From positions 930,001-994,000 of the forward strand of contig CM049999.1 of NCBI GenBank assembly GCA_016630955.3: a stretch of 64,000 nucleotides of DNA, read 5' to 3'. The stretch is from Didymella arachidicola (lineage: Eukaryota; Ascomycota; Dothideomycetes; Pleosporales; Didymellaceae). How positions within the stretch are numbered: position 1 is the stretch's first letter; each line of letters starts with the position of its first letter. The notes under the pieces are model-generated. The model had not been told where the DNA came from. It saw only the letters and a program-made list of their open reading frames with translations, and searched no databases. Both the position numbers and the translations under genes were made by a program. Of the stretch, positions 33,975-46,097 are shown in pieces.

Positions 33975-35684
33975 CTACTTGTTACCGCCGTAGCCTCCAT
34001 AGTTACCACCCGGAGTCATATGGCCCGTCGGTCCTGGTGTCGAAGCGAGTCCAGCAGGATGATTCGTTGGTGTGCTCGGTCCATCACCGTGTCTCGCGCT
34101 TCCAGGATGGAACATCATTGGTCCGCCATTGAGGCCTTGAAAACCGCTAAGGTTTTGCTGTCCCTGTGCCGCTAGTACAGCAGCTTGCGCTGTTGCGCTA
34201 GCTGGTGGGCCGACGCCAGTCAGTCCCCACATCTGCCCGTTCATCTCATCTGGAACGGAGCCGTCGAAGATCTTCTTTTTCAAGTCCCAAAACACTGTGC
34301 CAGTGAGCCAGGCATCCGACCCTGCAGTGTGCGAGTTCCCGATGCGTTGGCAGCCGAGCTCGTCAGCGAGATCTTGGAGACCTGATTTCGTGCCCAGGTT
34401 GTTCAAAATGTTGGTAGCGTTGGCGCCTATTATGCCGCGGCGGACGAGACTGTTGGCATGTCGCCAGAGGTACTTGACGTCGAGAAGACGAGGGAAGAAA
34501 ATCTCGACAAGCTTGCGGTACGAATCCTCATCCTCCGGCAAGGGCTTGGAGGTGACCATCTTGATCAGATACGCAAAGTCATAGCCCGAGTGAAAGGATA
34601 TCCAGTTGACGTCGTCTGAGAGTGTCATGCCGGATGTGATCAATAGCGAGCCGAACTCTTGTGGGTCGATGCCTTGTGATGCGTGCTTCTCGAAGTCGGC
34701 GCCAGACTTCTTCAACATTTGAATGGATTCCTCGTTGTACATGTCGTCCTCCAGCGAGAACTGAAAGTTGAAACTCCATGTGCACGGGCACACGACGATG
34801 TTGTTGGCGTATCGCTGCAATGATTTTGGCTGGTACTGCAATGTGGATGTGTCGAGTTGTGTAGGAGGGACATCGCCCTGTATTGAGAAGAGCGTAACGC
34901 CGAGCTGAATGATCTTGAGGAGGTCGACGTTACAGCGTACTGTCTGGTAGTGATACGAGGCTTTCGAGTTAAAGTCGCCAATCGGTCGCGCAACAACACC
35001 GGGGAACTCTGTGTCCTAGTACAAGTGTGAGTATGATGGAGATCGAGGAGATGGCAGTACACAGGAGGGTACCAGCTGACGCTCACCATGTCGCCTTGCA
35101 GCGTCCATGATGCCCTTCAAACACGTATGTTAGACACACGCCGCGCATTACAACATTGCGAACAGCTTCGGAAAAAAAGGTGTACTGACCATGCTGATGT
35201 ACGGGTATTGGTCGATGAGGGAGCGCAGGAGGTCCATCTCTTGGTGTAGGTTCGACCTCCACACGTCGCGAATCCGTTGTCCTGCGAGACCCTTTGCGCC
35301 GTCTTGACTGCGTACAGCGTCCTGCTGCAGCTGCGCACCATGGGCGAAACGCATGCGCGCCTCGTGGCCGTCCAGACCTGTCCCTCCACCGACCCCACCT
35401 AGACCGGCTGCCGCGCCTAACCCCGCGCCGCCAAGGCCACCGGCAATGCCTGCGTTGTTCGATTGGAAGGCATGCTGGTTCTGCCCGAAAAGGTTGATGT
35501 TGTGCGCCTGGTTGGCCCCGCCGAAGTTGTGGGGTGGCATGTTCTGTTGTTGCTGCTGCTGCTGCTGCAGTTGCGGTTGTTGATGTATCGGCGCGGAGAG
35601 GTGGGCGAAGGGGTTCGAGAGGTTATGCCCGGGGAAGCGGCCGTTGCGTGCCATTGTGCGATACTGCTGCAGGGCTATAGGCAT
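33975..35684 (-). CDS. POP2: CCR4-NOT deadenylase subunit CAF1/POP2, 511 aa
   Basis: DEDD-family 3'-5' exoribonuclease that shortens mRNA poly(A) tails. Exon 1 is 35684-35190 and exon 2 is 35015-33975. The 174-nt intron lies exactly inside YPYISM-DTEFPGVVARP. All catalytic residues are present: D166 and E168 (DTEFPG), D311 (SGYDF), H394 and D399 (SHTAGSD). The N-terminal ~100 residues are Gln/Asn/Gly-rich, with a polyglutamine run of about 9-10 encoded by CAG repeats near 35545-35570. The C-terminal tail is Gly/Pro-rich and low complexity. Start at 35684 (MPIALQQY) is chosen, and 35654 (MARNGRF) is equally possible. It is divergent from NDUFB3 by 276 bp. Confidence 0.93.
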
Positions 35685-35960
35685 GCGGTAGCCGGGCTCG
35701 ACGGTATTGTTGACCTGAGTTTGGCGGTCGCGCTGGGTGCTTGCACAAGAATCCGTGCAAAGCGCGATTTGGTGACTATGTGTTGTTTTCGGTGGACTGC
35801 GATGTGGTACAATGCGGAGGGCACGATGCAGATGAATAGCAAGCACGGGAGTGGCATGTCCGAGCTCCCGCCGCCTTGGCACATGGAGTTCGAGCAACCG
35901 CGACGTCAAGCCCGTGACGACAGCCTTCAGATCCCCGCTGCGTCTCGACATATACACAAA
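35685..35960. promoter_or_regulatory. Bidirectional promoter region CAF1/NDUFB3
   Basis: 276 bp between the two start codons. The CAF1 frame stays open upstream to an in-frame ATG at 35951, only 10 bp from the NDUFB3 start on the other strand, but that extension is unlike CAF1 proteins. The interval is therefore better read as promoter and 5' leader. Confidence 0.45.
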
Positions 35961-36363
35961 ATGAGGCCCTCATAGTGAGTGCGCCATGCATAACGCTCCA
36001 ATTGGCGCTTTTGCCAGCGCCTACGCTTGTTGCTGACCATCGCAGCTCTATCATGGCAAAGGCAAAGCCCAGCATCACTGGCTTCGACCCCAAGGCTTTC
36101 GCTGCCGCTTCGAAGAGCGGCACAAAGGGCGACCCGTGGGCACGATAGTACGTCTCCCAAACATTTCAATGCGCACACCGGCAGTACACTTACAATGGCA
36201 CAGCGAGCAATGGCGGTACACAGGTCCCTTCTCCAGGTTGAACCGCTTCAAGGGCTCTTTCCCTGGTCTCGGTATTGCGACAGGCGCCTTTGCCGTATAT
36301 CTCGTCGCTGAGCAGCTCTTCTTCAAGGAGGAGCACGGCCACCACAGCACCGACGGTCACTGA
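35961..36363 (+). CDS. NDUFB3: Complex I B12 subunit (NDUFB3), 91 aa
   Basis: Accessory membrane subunit of mitochondrial NADH:ubiquinone oxidoreductase. Three exons, 35961-35974, 36046-36147 and 36204-36363. The first exon is 14 nt and joins in frame (MRPSY-SIMAKAKPSITGFD) across a 71-nt intron (GTGAGT..CGCAG, branch GCTGACC). The second intron (56 nt, GTACGT..CACAG) splits codon Y39 in PWARYEQWRYTGPF. The signature ITGFDPKAFAAAS..DPWAR..WRYTGPFSRLNRFKGSFPGLGIAT is typical of fungal NDUFB3. One membrane helix (LGIATGAFAVYLVAEQLFF) and a His-rich C-terminus follow. Translation could also begin at the ATG at 36053 in exon 2. Confidence 0.93.
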
Positions 36364-37340
36364 GCGGGGCAGATACACGGGTAGATGGTCACGAAAAGAG
36401 AAGAGGAGAGGAAGATATGCAAGACCTGGGCGTACCGGCTGACTCAGTTTCCCTCGCTGTCAGGACTGTATATATGGAACATCACACAGCACGATCAAAG
36501 CAAGTCTCATTTGTCAGCGCTCTTATGCTGTCGTGATTCGTCAACAGCTTGAGGTATAGGTTCTGCTTAAGATGCAAGCGCACATGAAACCAGTTCCGAG
36601 CACCGCTTGAATGCTCTTCTCTCATTTGACAGCGAATACGCTACATGGAGTATAGAGCTTCTTCTTGAGGTAAAACCAGGAAAGGGGTTTGGAATATCTC
36701 GAACGACCAGACTCAATGATCACACTCGATTCGCCTGCTGTGGATACTCATCATTACCACCAAAGCCACAAATACAGCAGACCATTGTTAGGCAGCGGTG
36801 TGCAGTCAGCCGCCGAGCCCGAGGGTGTTCATGTAGAAAACCCACGGCTGCAGGTCGAGCTCCAAAAATATGCTTAGATCATGCACGAATTTTCCCGTAT
36901 CATCTCGCGGAGGGCAGCCTGGTGACCGTACCGACACGGTGGCTTCGGGGACAAAGAGTATCTTTGGTACAACGTGACTAGAAATCGTCGAACACTGGTG
37001 ACGTGCTAGCTGCGTCTGCTGTATGGAATTTACTAATAAGGAGATGCTCGGTATGTTGTAAGATAACTCAAGCCGACGATATGCATCAGATCTTCTACAG
37101 GATCCTATTTCGTCGCAATCAAGAACGTGAAGGCAAAATAATCGCCATGACCGTCTCCACCTTTGCATATCTAGAGGAGAGCTGCTCAGAGCTTTTGCAT
37201 GAGTCAACAAACCAATTACGTAAGTAATGCGATGACTTGCATCTTCGAAAGAAACACGATTCAGCACGGCAGGCTCCGGTACCTGCAGTACTTGTGTGGC
37301 CGTTGTACCGTTGACTCAGGAAACTATTCCTCCTCGTTCT

Positions 37341-37399
37341 CCACCAATCCACCACTCCACCAATCCACCACTCCACCAATCCACCACTCCACCACTCCA
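37341..37399 (+). repeat. 16-bp minisatellite, about 3.7 units
   Basis: Three near-perfect copies of CCACCAATCCACCACT followed by a partial unit. It is A/C-rich on the plus strand. No coding function is apparent. Confidence 0.85.
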
Positions 37400-39061
37400 T
37401 CATGACCACAACACTCACGTGCCCGTCCAGCTCGGCTCTCCACATTCTCTCGCGGCACGCCCGTGCCTCCCTCGCCTCTCTCACAACGTCTTCCTCCGTC
37501 CCGCGTACCCAGACCCAACCCACTTAACCTACTCGACCAGATCCTCAACACCGGAAGCCCACCAAAGCGACCAAACCCGCGCCAAACCCGTGTCCAACCC
37601 ATGCCAATACCCACCTTGTACCGCCTCAGCTCACCACCGCGCGCGCTGTCATCTTCTGTGATGTATCTTGCAGTTTTGCCTGCAGCAACGGCTTGTCGTC
37701 CCGTCGAGGCTAGCGATCTTCGGCAAAAGATTGTATCCTTGCCAGCCGGCCCGCGTGCCAGCCCGCGAACTTTCTCGCATCGTGCTTGAGTTCGCAATAT
37801 CGAGCAAGCGATTGCATACCGTGGAGTGTCAGCTCAGCAAGGTCACGCTTAAGGCAGCTATTTAGTATCTTGAAGGATACCATATCGTGAGCTTGTGAAG
37901 CGAAAGTGCAGGCGCAAGGCTCGCTGTGAGTGACTGTAGAAATCCCTCCGTGATGACCTTAGGCACATGCGCGATTCCGTGGAATGCGAGGCGTGCCGCG
38001 AGCCGCGCTGCTTGAGAACTTCCTAAGATGGCAACCGGGTGATACCGATCTGCAAGGCTGACGATTTTGAGAAGCGACATGCGTGGCAAGGTGAGGCGAG
38101 GCCGGGTTGCGGAGATGAGGTTGTAGGGTGGGAAGGTCGGATCGGGGTCACCGTAGCCTGCAGGGTTGATGTCTTGTACTTGGACAAATACTGCATCTCA
38201 GTCAGACAGAGGAATCGAGGCTGGTTTGCAGGGTATGGCATGGTATGGCATGGTAAAAGGGGAAGATGTTGATAGAAAATAACATGTCGAGATGAAGGTG
38301 ACGGATGCAACGACGAGGCTACGAAATCTGGAGAATGTCATAGACATTGGCAAGATCCCAGTTGCAGAGCCGACTGTAGCGAATCATAGCATGGCGATGG
38401 CACGGTAAATTCACAAGGTTCACCCTGAGTTACACCATGGATAAATAATCGGCTGGCAATCTGATCTCGTTGCTGAATGTGCAGGAAACTGCATGAAAGG
38501 AAAAAGGCGTCTGACCTTGGAGGTTCCATGTCGCTAGTCACATCTGGAAATCTCAAAACCCCCGGGAGACCGCTATCTGGGGATGAACCAGATTGCTTGT
38601 CCCTAGGTACGCCAGCGAATGGTAATCAGGGTCTTGCACGGATCTTGGTTCTGGTACGGCTGAGACCCCGGATGCCGATCGCTCTTCATGCAAACCGGCA
38701 TACGACCAATTCCACCAACGTTGATGTTACTCGTGACGCCTGTTGAGAAGCAAGACGAAAACTTGGTACGTCGAGACCTGCGATCAGGCATAGCCCGCTA
38801 TGCAGCATCAAATGTAGGGCCGCATGTACCCAATTCTCATGCGCAGAAGTCGATAGGGAGCTGCAGCGACGGAGCTCCTAGACAGTCTGCATGCTGCAGC
38901 ATCTCTGCGACGTATTACCTGTCGATGGCAAGGTGTTCCTGCATGGCAATGTTGATCAATGTGGTGTTCAGCCTTCGCGGCTGTAGAGCCTCGGTTATTG
39001 TTGGTAAGGTTTAGCTCCCGTGCTCGTTCTCAACCTCGTTTGCCAGTCTCGTTTGCCATCG

Positions 39062-39142
39062 CACCACCTGGACAAAAAATATCGGACACCTTTGGCCGCT
39101 GACCTCATCAAAAGTGTCCGACTTTTTTTTGTCTAGGTGGTG
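39062..39142. mobile_element. 81-bp foldback MITE-like element with 4-bp target duplication
   Basis: The ends form near-perfect inverted repeats of about 33 bp. The left arm begins CACCACCTGGACAAAAAA and contains CGGACAC. The right arm is its complement with one G/A change in the first 15 bp and a small difference in the A-run. About 14 bp separate the arms. The element is flanked on both sides by ATCG (39058-39061 and 39143-39146), consistent with a 4-bp target-site duplication. It is too short to code for anything, so movement would need a transposase in trans. The parent family is not identified. Confidence 0.75.
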
Positions 39143-39349
39143 ATCGGGCTATCGAACCTTTTAGTTCTGGCAAAACGGTTGTCGGCGTTCCGTCCTGCGT
39201 CCATACTTACGGTCACCAATGACAAACAGACGGAGGTTTCCCTGCCAGATCATTAAGCTTGTCTGGCTCTACAACTAAAAGCATCGAATTCGATAACTCC
39301 AGATGAGCAAGCGTACCGTTAAATGAACAGGGACTGCCGCATGCTAGAC

Positions 39350-39850
39350 AGATTGTCAGGAATGTTTTTGATTGTGGGGATTTGCCGAACATCTCTCAAC
39401 GACTTGAAGACGACGGAAACTGTGCCCGCAAGTGGCCAATCTGAGAGAACGGCCACAATTGGAGTTATGGTGTAATCAACTCACTTTTGCGAAGTGCTGA
39501 AAGGCTAGGATGCCCTTAAGATATTCGCGCATCTTGTCTGTGGCTTGCGAAGCTACGTTCGACATGTGTGCGCAGCCAATGTAGTCAAAGTCAATCTGCT
39601 CTCATCACGGCATTCTGATCAATTCCCATGCTGAAAGCTTTGACAATGCGTTTGAAGCCTCTCTCATGGTCGTCGCTGCCGCCACTTTATATATGCTTTG
39701 CTGGTGGTCAAAGTGGAGGCACGTTTAGTAGCAATTGGCTAGGCCAGGACTGTGGAGAACGAATGGAGAAGAGCGCCCGCAAACTCAAAGATTTTGACTT
39801 TATAGTGAGACCAAGGAAATCAGAGAGGTTCTCCAGCCTCAGGCATGCTC
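39350..39850 (-). pseudogene. Possible decayed coding sequence, family unknown
   Basis: On the minus strand, several short frames read like protein but in different phases: GFKRIVKAFSMGIDQNAVMRAD (about 39653-39588), IDFDYIGCAHMSNVASQ..REYLKGILAFQHFAK (about 39595-39485) and FKSLRDVRQIPTIKNIPDN (about 39405-39340). Stops or frame changes separate them. A GTGAGT just after the second could be a donor, but no splice I tried keeps frame. This fits a gene broken by indels, or exons I cannot join. It lies next to the foldback element. Low confidence. Confidence 0.25.
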
Positions 39851-42800
39851 AGCGAAGTCTTTACATGGATTCTGCATGATGCATCCGGTCCATCGATATG
39901 CAGCTCCTTGCATGGACGAGAGTTCGAGGGGGGATATAAGCTTACGTATCTGCAAGTTTGTAGACGTGTAAACTGGCTATGCTTCCACTCCGCATTCGAG
40001 AGCCTGGACTGTGGATGCACGTACAGCCCGAATATTTCCGTTTGAGCCGAGTTTTCGGGTTTTGGACTACATTATTTCCGTCAAGTGAGGGCGGGCTGCG
40101 CAAAGGGCAGCCGCGAAACCTGGCGTATCTGGCTATGGCTAGGCGCAGTTGGCTCTCAAGACTCAAAAGAGGATGATGCAGGTACAAGCGACCACTTGTT
40201 CTACCAGGGGTTGGCGCACCGTTCGGAGAATCGACGGAAGTCAGGGGCCAAAGTACAACCGCTGTGGAATGCTTCGACTTTGCTCAGGCGCAAGCACAGC
40301 ATCCCAAAGGTCACTAGTGGACGTGGCTTCGTCGTACTCGTGTCCCTGGCAAAACTGATTAGGGCAACTTGGAGGTGAGCTGAGTCCGAAGCAGTTGGAC
40401 ACAGCAGATCTTTTCTCGACGCAGCCGATCTGCATTAGTGTACGCAAGCACATGGCCAGCCATGCAGCAGGGCACCACAACTTCGTCCCCATGGGTGTGG
40501 GTTGAGGTTTTTTTTCGGTCGCAAAGGGCCCGCTGGTTGAGGCTTCCGTATGATAGCGCGCTCGTGTTGAGGGTAAACGTCATCCAGGAACGAACGCGAA
40601 GTGTACCGCCGACATTAGCTGATGCAGTCTGCAGATGAGGTGGACAAGACGTGGGGCTGGGCAGAAGTGGATAGACGGAGGAAGTTGTGCCGATGCAGTC
40701 AGCGTCTTTGCTGCAGGAACCAGGGAAGTTCCAATCGCAGTCGTCGTCTTCGCTGGTTCCAAGCATTGAGTTCGTGTTCCTGCATCAGAGCGAGGCAGAC
40801 GAGAAGCAGAGCTCTTCTCGCATGGTGGGTGAAGCTCGACGTCATAGCTGTTGATGTGCCTTCCCCTTATGGTTCTGCAGCCGTTCCGATGGCCGGGCTA
40901 CCTTGTTACACATGAGCATTAATCGGCGAATCAGCGCGCACCAAAATTAGATTTTTCGTTAACTGATCTCCACGCGTCCTTGACCTCAGCCCTCTGGACC
41001 AGGTTCGTGGAAGGACCTTGCTTAGTGGAGCATGTCTCGTTCCCTCACGTTTGGAAGATCGTTCGAGCATGGACACAAGGCAAATCGTGAGCTCCTATTT
41101 TCCGCTGACCCTTCTTTGCGGTGCAGCGACGCCTGGATACACAATTGAACTGTTGACAACATTGTGCTACTTTGGTCCGTTTCACCGAACGCCTCATTCA
41201 ACAAAGTCATGTTGGTGGGCGAGTTCGGCGTTGTTGCAGACGCATCGACCTGCGCACGGCACTTTCTCCTGAGCGGGCCCTGAGATTTAGAGACACCATC
41301 CTACAAATTCCAAGGTCGGCCAGGAGAAGGATTGGCGAGCTCACCGCAACATAAGCGCTCGTCCCACAGTAGCGACAACCAGCTCCTTATCGTTGTTACA
41401 CAGCGACTGGCGATGGTCCGTACAGCTTCGACCGCGTGTCACGGCATGCAATCAGCGGGGCTTGACTGCAACGTCGACACTCATAGCAAGCTTCCTCGCT
41501 AGCTGTGTGCCCATTGTGCTGTGCTATGCTCTGTGTCCGCCGGTCAGTGCTTTGAAGCGTTTGTCGGCAGCTGTTGTCCGAGATTGGCGGGCTGCGATGC
41601 TCCAACGGCTCTGACAGTGGCGGCTTGGTGACGCTTGAAACATGTTTGAAAGTCTTCCAGCGTTTGAGACGGCACCTCAGGCCCATGGTCCCTTCGAAGC
41701 TCTCGACAACTGTTCACCACTTGATCGGCCCACATCATAGATTGAAGTGTGTGTGAGTAGGGCGGGGCAGCACCGCTGAGTGTACACGTCGTCGCCGACC
41801 ATACGGCCCTCTTCGGTTGTTTCATCTCGTTCATCCGCGATGTGAAGATCGTTGTGGCTGGAACGGTACCCTACGCCCAAAGCAGACACCCCTCGACGCG
41901 TGCTCTGACCGTCACGGCACTTCTGTTCTGTGTTGCGCGAAGGAGCGTGCGCCAGCACGTCTTACTTTGATGGGAGACTGTTGACCACATCGCTGTCTCT
42001 TATGGAGGCCTAAGCTGGGTACCTGCGGCCTTCAAGCTCGCTTTGGTCGAAGGGGCGGAGATGGCCTCGAGACGGCAGCTTGCTGCGCAAGGCTGATGCA
42101 TGAAGCGCGTTCATCTGGCCGACCCCGGCCTACGTCAAGGTTCCCTGCAGGCGCAATAATATACGTGCGCACAAATCAAATGCGAGCCCGCCCGCTCAAG
42201 CTAGACGCACACAACAAAAAACACCAACAAAACAACACGATCTTCGCCGCACGCACTCGCACTGGAGCGTTGCATTTGCTGACCTCTCTTTTCCACGCGT
42301 TCTGTGATCGACGCTGCAGAGGGGCAGGCGCACAGCGTCAATAGTCAGCTCTGTTCACATCAGGGTCATGGACGAGAATCCTGTTGTCGACTCCTCTGCT
42401 GTAGCACAACAACATCGGCCGGCATTTGACCAGAACGAAGGTCAGCTTTTGTGTAAAGCGGGCCATGGAGTGGTCCCAGCGGTCTTCCTGCAGCACTATT
42501 AACCCGTTCATTCACATTAAAAGCCAATCAGCGCCGCCAAATTTTCCCCCTGCAATGTTATGTTGCGTCCCAGCCGACCTGTCGGGCCGCAGGCGCTCCG
42601 GGCTAATGCTGAAGTTACTTGCGGAACGGTATGATCTAGGTTCCCCCGTCTTCACTACCCCTGCTGCTTGCTGTATCTGCTGGCCCCAGCCACTAATAGC
42701 TGTCTAGACGCCGCTTTTACGCAGTTCACATCCATGAGCATTTTGCATGCAGTCTCCCCTGTCCCTGCCTGTCCTGAATGTCACTAAACAACTCGGCGCA

Positions 42801-43642
42801 GCGCACTGAGCACTCACGCATTATCCATCTTCTCCACATGCTCTCCGCTGTTGTGTACGCCCGCTATGTACTTACATACTCAGGTTATCCCTACCTTTGT
42901 TAGTGGTTCACCGGCCCCAAAAGCCTCAGGAACAGCGCCATTATTGGAGGAACTTACATTGACTTCCAGTCCGCCCCCCGGTGTTGATATCAAAGGGTAG
43001 CATATCATCAGCTCAACCTGCGTCAGGACGAGCAAGCCTCATACATTCCTCACATCACTCTACTCAAGCACCTTCGGTCAAACAGCACCAAGTCGATCGT
43101 CGTTTCTCACGAAAGCAGCACATCCTCGTTGTACGACTAAATCGACCAGCGGGATCCCTCCCTCTGCGCCATAGCTTTCGGCAGTGCGCCCTCTCAAGGT
43201 CCGTGATCACGACCTGGTGCTGCTCGTTGCCTCCTTTGATTGTGGAGTCAACTATCTTAAGAGGTGCGCATATATGGTGTCTTCAGTTCCTGTTCGTCCC
43301 ACTACGACCTGCTTGCCAATCCTTCCTGTTCCTACCGCACACATATCGTTCGTGTTGCCTTTTAGCCTGCTTTTGTACCCTAGTCACTATTGCGCCAAGC
43401 TCATATTTCGATGGTTGTTGGCATGGACCACTAACACGTCGAAAAGACCCCCAAATCGTCTACCGCGTCTCCTATTCCCAGCCGACCTTCCGTCTGCGAG
43501 AGTTGCTCCCGAATCTTCTAATTTGTCAGAGGTGTCCGACCTTGGCACTGTCATCAAACGTTTGCGGGGCCTCGCTCGTACAAGTCCAGCATTGCTCGCC
43601 CATTGATGGACCATTGTCAGGCTTCATCATAATCTCTAAGCG

Positions 43643-46097
43643 ATGTTTGCGTTCCATAAGAACGAGACACTGTCGCGCTCCAGGCAGTCGTCTATCGATT
43701 CACCTCTGACAGAAAACCGAAGTTCGACATCGGTTCCTGACTCGATATCTGCATCGCAATGCTCCACAGACTCGGACTACACTGAAGGCATGCACTCGCC
43801 AGAGCGGCGGCGGCAGGCTGCATCCACTAGGCGCAGCTCTGTATTCAACATGCGCTCGAGAAGCAATACGGCTGTATCTACAGCATTGTCGATCATGTCT
43901 TCTAGCCATCCAGACATGGCTGCATACGATCATGGTGCTCCCAGTTCCCCAAATACGCTCCGCCATATTCCCAGTCACAGCCGCCTTGACAACAATGTTC
44001 CAAGACGATCCATGTTCCGAGGAAAGATGGGCAAGAGATTGAGCGAGTCAATTGGGGGTGGAATTGATGCCAATGAGTTTCCTGACGGAGAAGCCGGGCG
44101 AAAGCGATCATCTTTTTTGCGTAAGAGGAAAGGAACCAACGATGCGGTAACCATGCGTACGTATTATCGCGCGGTCATTGTATGCCCATTCTAATTCCAT
44201 TTCAGACAGTAACCTGAAGGATTCTATCTCGAATCCATTTGATTTCCAGCACTTGACACATGCCGATCGACACCAAGCAGCAGCCTTAGAACAAGCTCCT
44301 GGAATTCCGTTAACTACTGGGTGGGCAGAGTATTCTACACAATTGTCCGCTCCAGGATCTGACGTTCGTAACACATCGACCGAGAACTTTACGGCTTCAC
44401 AAACAGCCTACGCTTCACCACCCCAAAGCCCCCGCCTGAGAGATTGGCAACAGCCCGACCTCAGCGCATCTCACCCAGGACTTCGGTTGACTAGGTCCGT
44501 GGAGAGCTTCTCGCAGCCAGGTGTCAGTTTTCGGAACCATCGACACTCGTCGTCCGTCGTCGCACCTCCACGAACCTCCTCTCTTGCACCAACTTCGTCT
44601 TTCGATGACATACCCGAAGAGGCAGCTACGAGACAAATACCCGCCACTCGTTCGAAAAGACAATCAGGTATATGGGATGTGTCCCCTCTATCAGCTGGTT
44701 CGTCGGGTCAACTTCCAGGCATAGCTGAGGATTCCTATTTCGTCGGTAGTGCTGTGACAACACCGGATGACTCTGCGATCCAGGCCATGACTCCACCGTT
44801 CAGCCCCAACCTTGAGAATGTCGCTGAAGAGCCGGAGCGTTTCGTCAACCCTAGACCTGCACCAAAGCCATCGCGGCTGAGGTCCCCAAGGTCTCCCACG
44901 TCACCTTTCTTGGATTCATTCTCATTCAACGATCAGCGTTCACCGCGCCAGTTGACTCGCTCGAGGGGCAATTCGCGCGCCTCGCCCAAGTCTTCCAGTC
45001 GTCACAATTCGATCTTTCGACCTGATTCGCAGTCATCAGAGACCCTCAGATCGCCGACTCTGGAGCGCGAAAGTCCCATCCCAAAATCGACCACGACTCG
45101 TCGCAAATCGAACACTTGGCGTGCCATTGAAGAATCCTGGGAGGATGACGTTGACTATATTTACGACAACGCTTTGGAGGCCGAGTGCGACAACGATTGG
45201 GATTGCGTATCTGAAGATGAGGGAATGAGCGATCGTCATTACGCCCTGACAAGAGCAATCAATGAGGAAAGACCTATAGCACAACGCACCGCTCAGCGAA
45301 CGCTCCACTCTACCGGTAATAAGCCGACGTTTCAGCTGCAGCTGCCATTCGCGTCGTCGCCTTTGGTGTCCAACATTGAAAGCGTCCCAGATTCGGTGTC
45401 TATTTCTGGAAAACCAGCTTGCATCACGGCAACGAGTCTACAGACCCCATTCCACGAGGCCGAAGGCTTTATATTGAGCCCCTCGCTTCTGCTTCCTCAG
45501 GCCTACAAGGAGCCAATGGAGACCTCATACGAGGACATCCTGAAGGAATACGATGGGTCTGACTGCCACTTCCCATTCATGGATCTTGACGAAGGAGCAA
45601 CAAGCTCAGCTCGAAGCAGTCGCCTTCGCTTTAGTCGTAGGAGCTCGTACGACAGCAGTCTCATGTCTTCAGCTCAAAGCTCTGGGCTATGGAGCTCCCC
45701 AATAAGACGCTCAGCGAGCTCTGCGGGAAGCGTTCCAGAGCTTGTCCACTCGCGTCGTACTCGCCAGAACTTCAGCATGGTCGTTGATAAGCTCTCAGAG
45801 CAAGTCGCTTCTCTGGAGGCATTTGGTAGTGACAACGAAGAAGATAACGACGTCACTCCACCGGGACCTTCTCGTCGTTCAGCTGAGCGTTCCTTCTCTT
45901 CTGCGCAAGACTTAGCCAACAACAAAAGCTACCAGCGCCACAAACAGGCTCGCTCAGACGGCGCAGCTCAGCTGCTTGCCTCCGCTGGTCCCACCAAGAC
46001 TCACAGCCGCGCAGCTACGACCAGCTACAACAACGGCGAAGAGTTTCTACATCTCTTCCCATCACCACCATCATTCTCGCCTCCTCTCGCCAACTGA
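43643..46097 (+). CDS. CRIB-motif protein, putative Cdc42/Rac effector, 801 aa
   Basis: Exons 43643-44156 and 44206-46097, with a 49-nt intron (GTACGT..TTTCAG) spliced in phase 1. Immediately after the splice the sequence ISNPFDFQHLTH (residues 179-190) matches the CRIB consensus I-S-x-P-x2-F-x-H-x2-H, although the usual following V-G is A-D. CRIB motifs bind GTP-loaded Cdc42/Rac. The protein is otherwise Ser/Pro/Arg-rich, with a basic cluster before the motif (RRSMFRGKMGKRLSE), as seen in membrane-associated Gic-type effectors. A tryptophan/acidic block follows at about 500-545 (WRAIEESWEDDVDYIYDNA). No kinase domain is present. A role in polarity or cytoskeleton regulation is inferred. The name of any orthologue is uncertain. 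Confidence 0.82.

Larger units (their letters stand above)
36364..43642. other. Gene-poor island of about 7.3 kb
   Basis: No intact gene is supported across this stretch, while the rest of the window averages a gene every 2-3 kb. It contains a 16-bp tandem repeat at 37341-37399, a 10-bp TATGGCATGG duplication near 38231-38251, an 81-bp foldback element at 39062-39142 and coding-like but interrupted sequence at 39350-39850. The last ~600 bp are the leader and promoter of the CRIB gene. Base composition is not strongly AT-rich, so heavy repeat-induced mutation is not evident. Confidence 0.5.

Noticed and set aside
35685..35957. Upstream extension of CAF1 to about 35951
   Set aside because: The residues are unrelated to CAF1 and would bring the start to within 10 bp of the divergent NDUFB3 start codon.
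40359..40766. 135-codon Cys/Ser/Thr-containing minus frame
   Set aside because: ATG start but no signal peptide, overlapping frames on both strands and no recognisable domain. Not enough support in a gene-poor interval.
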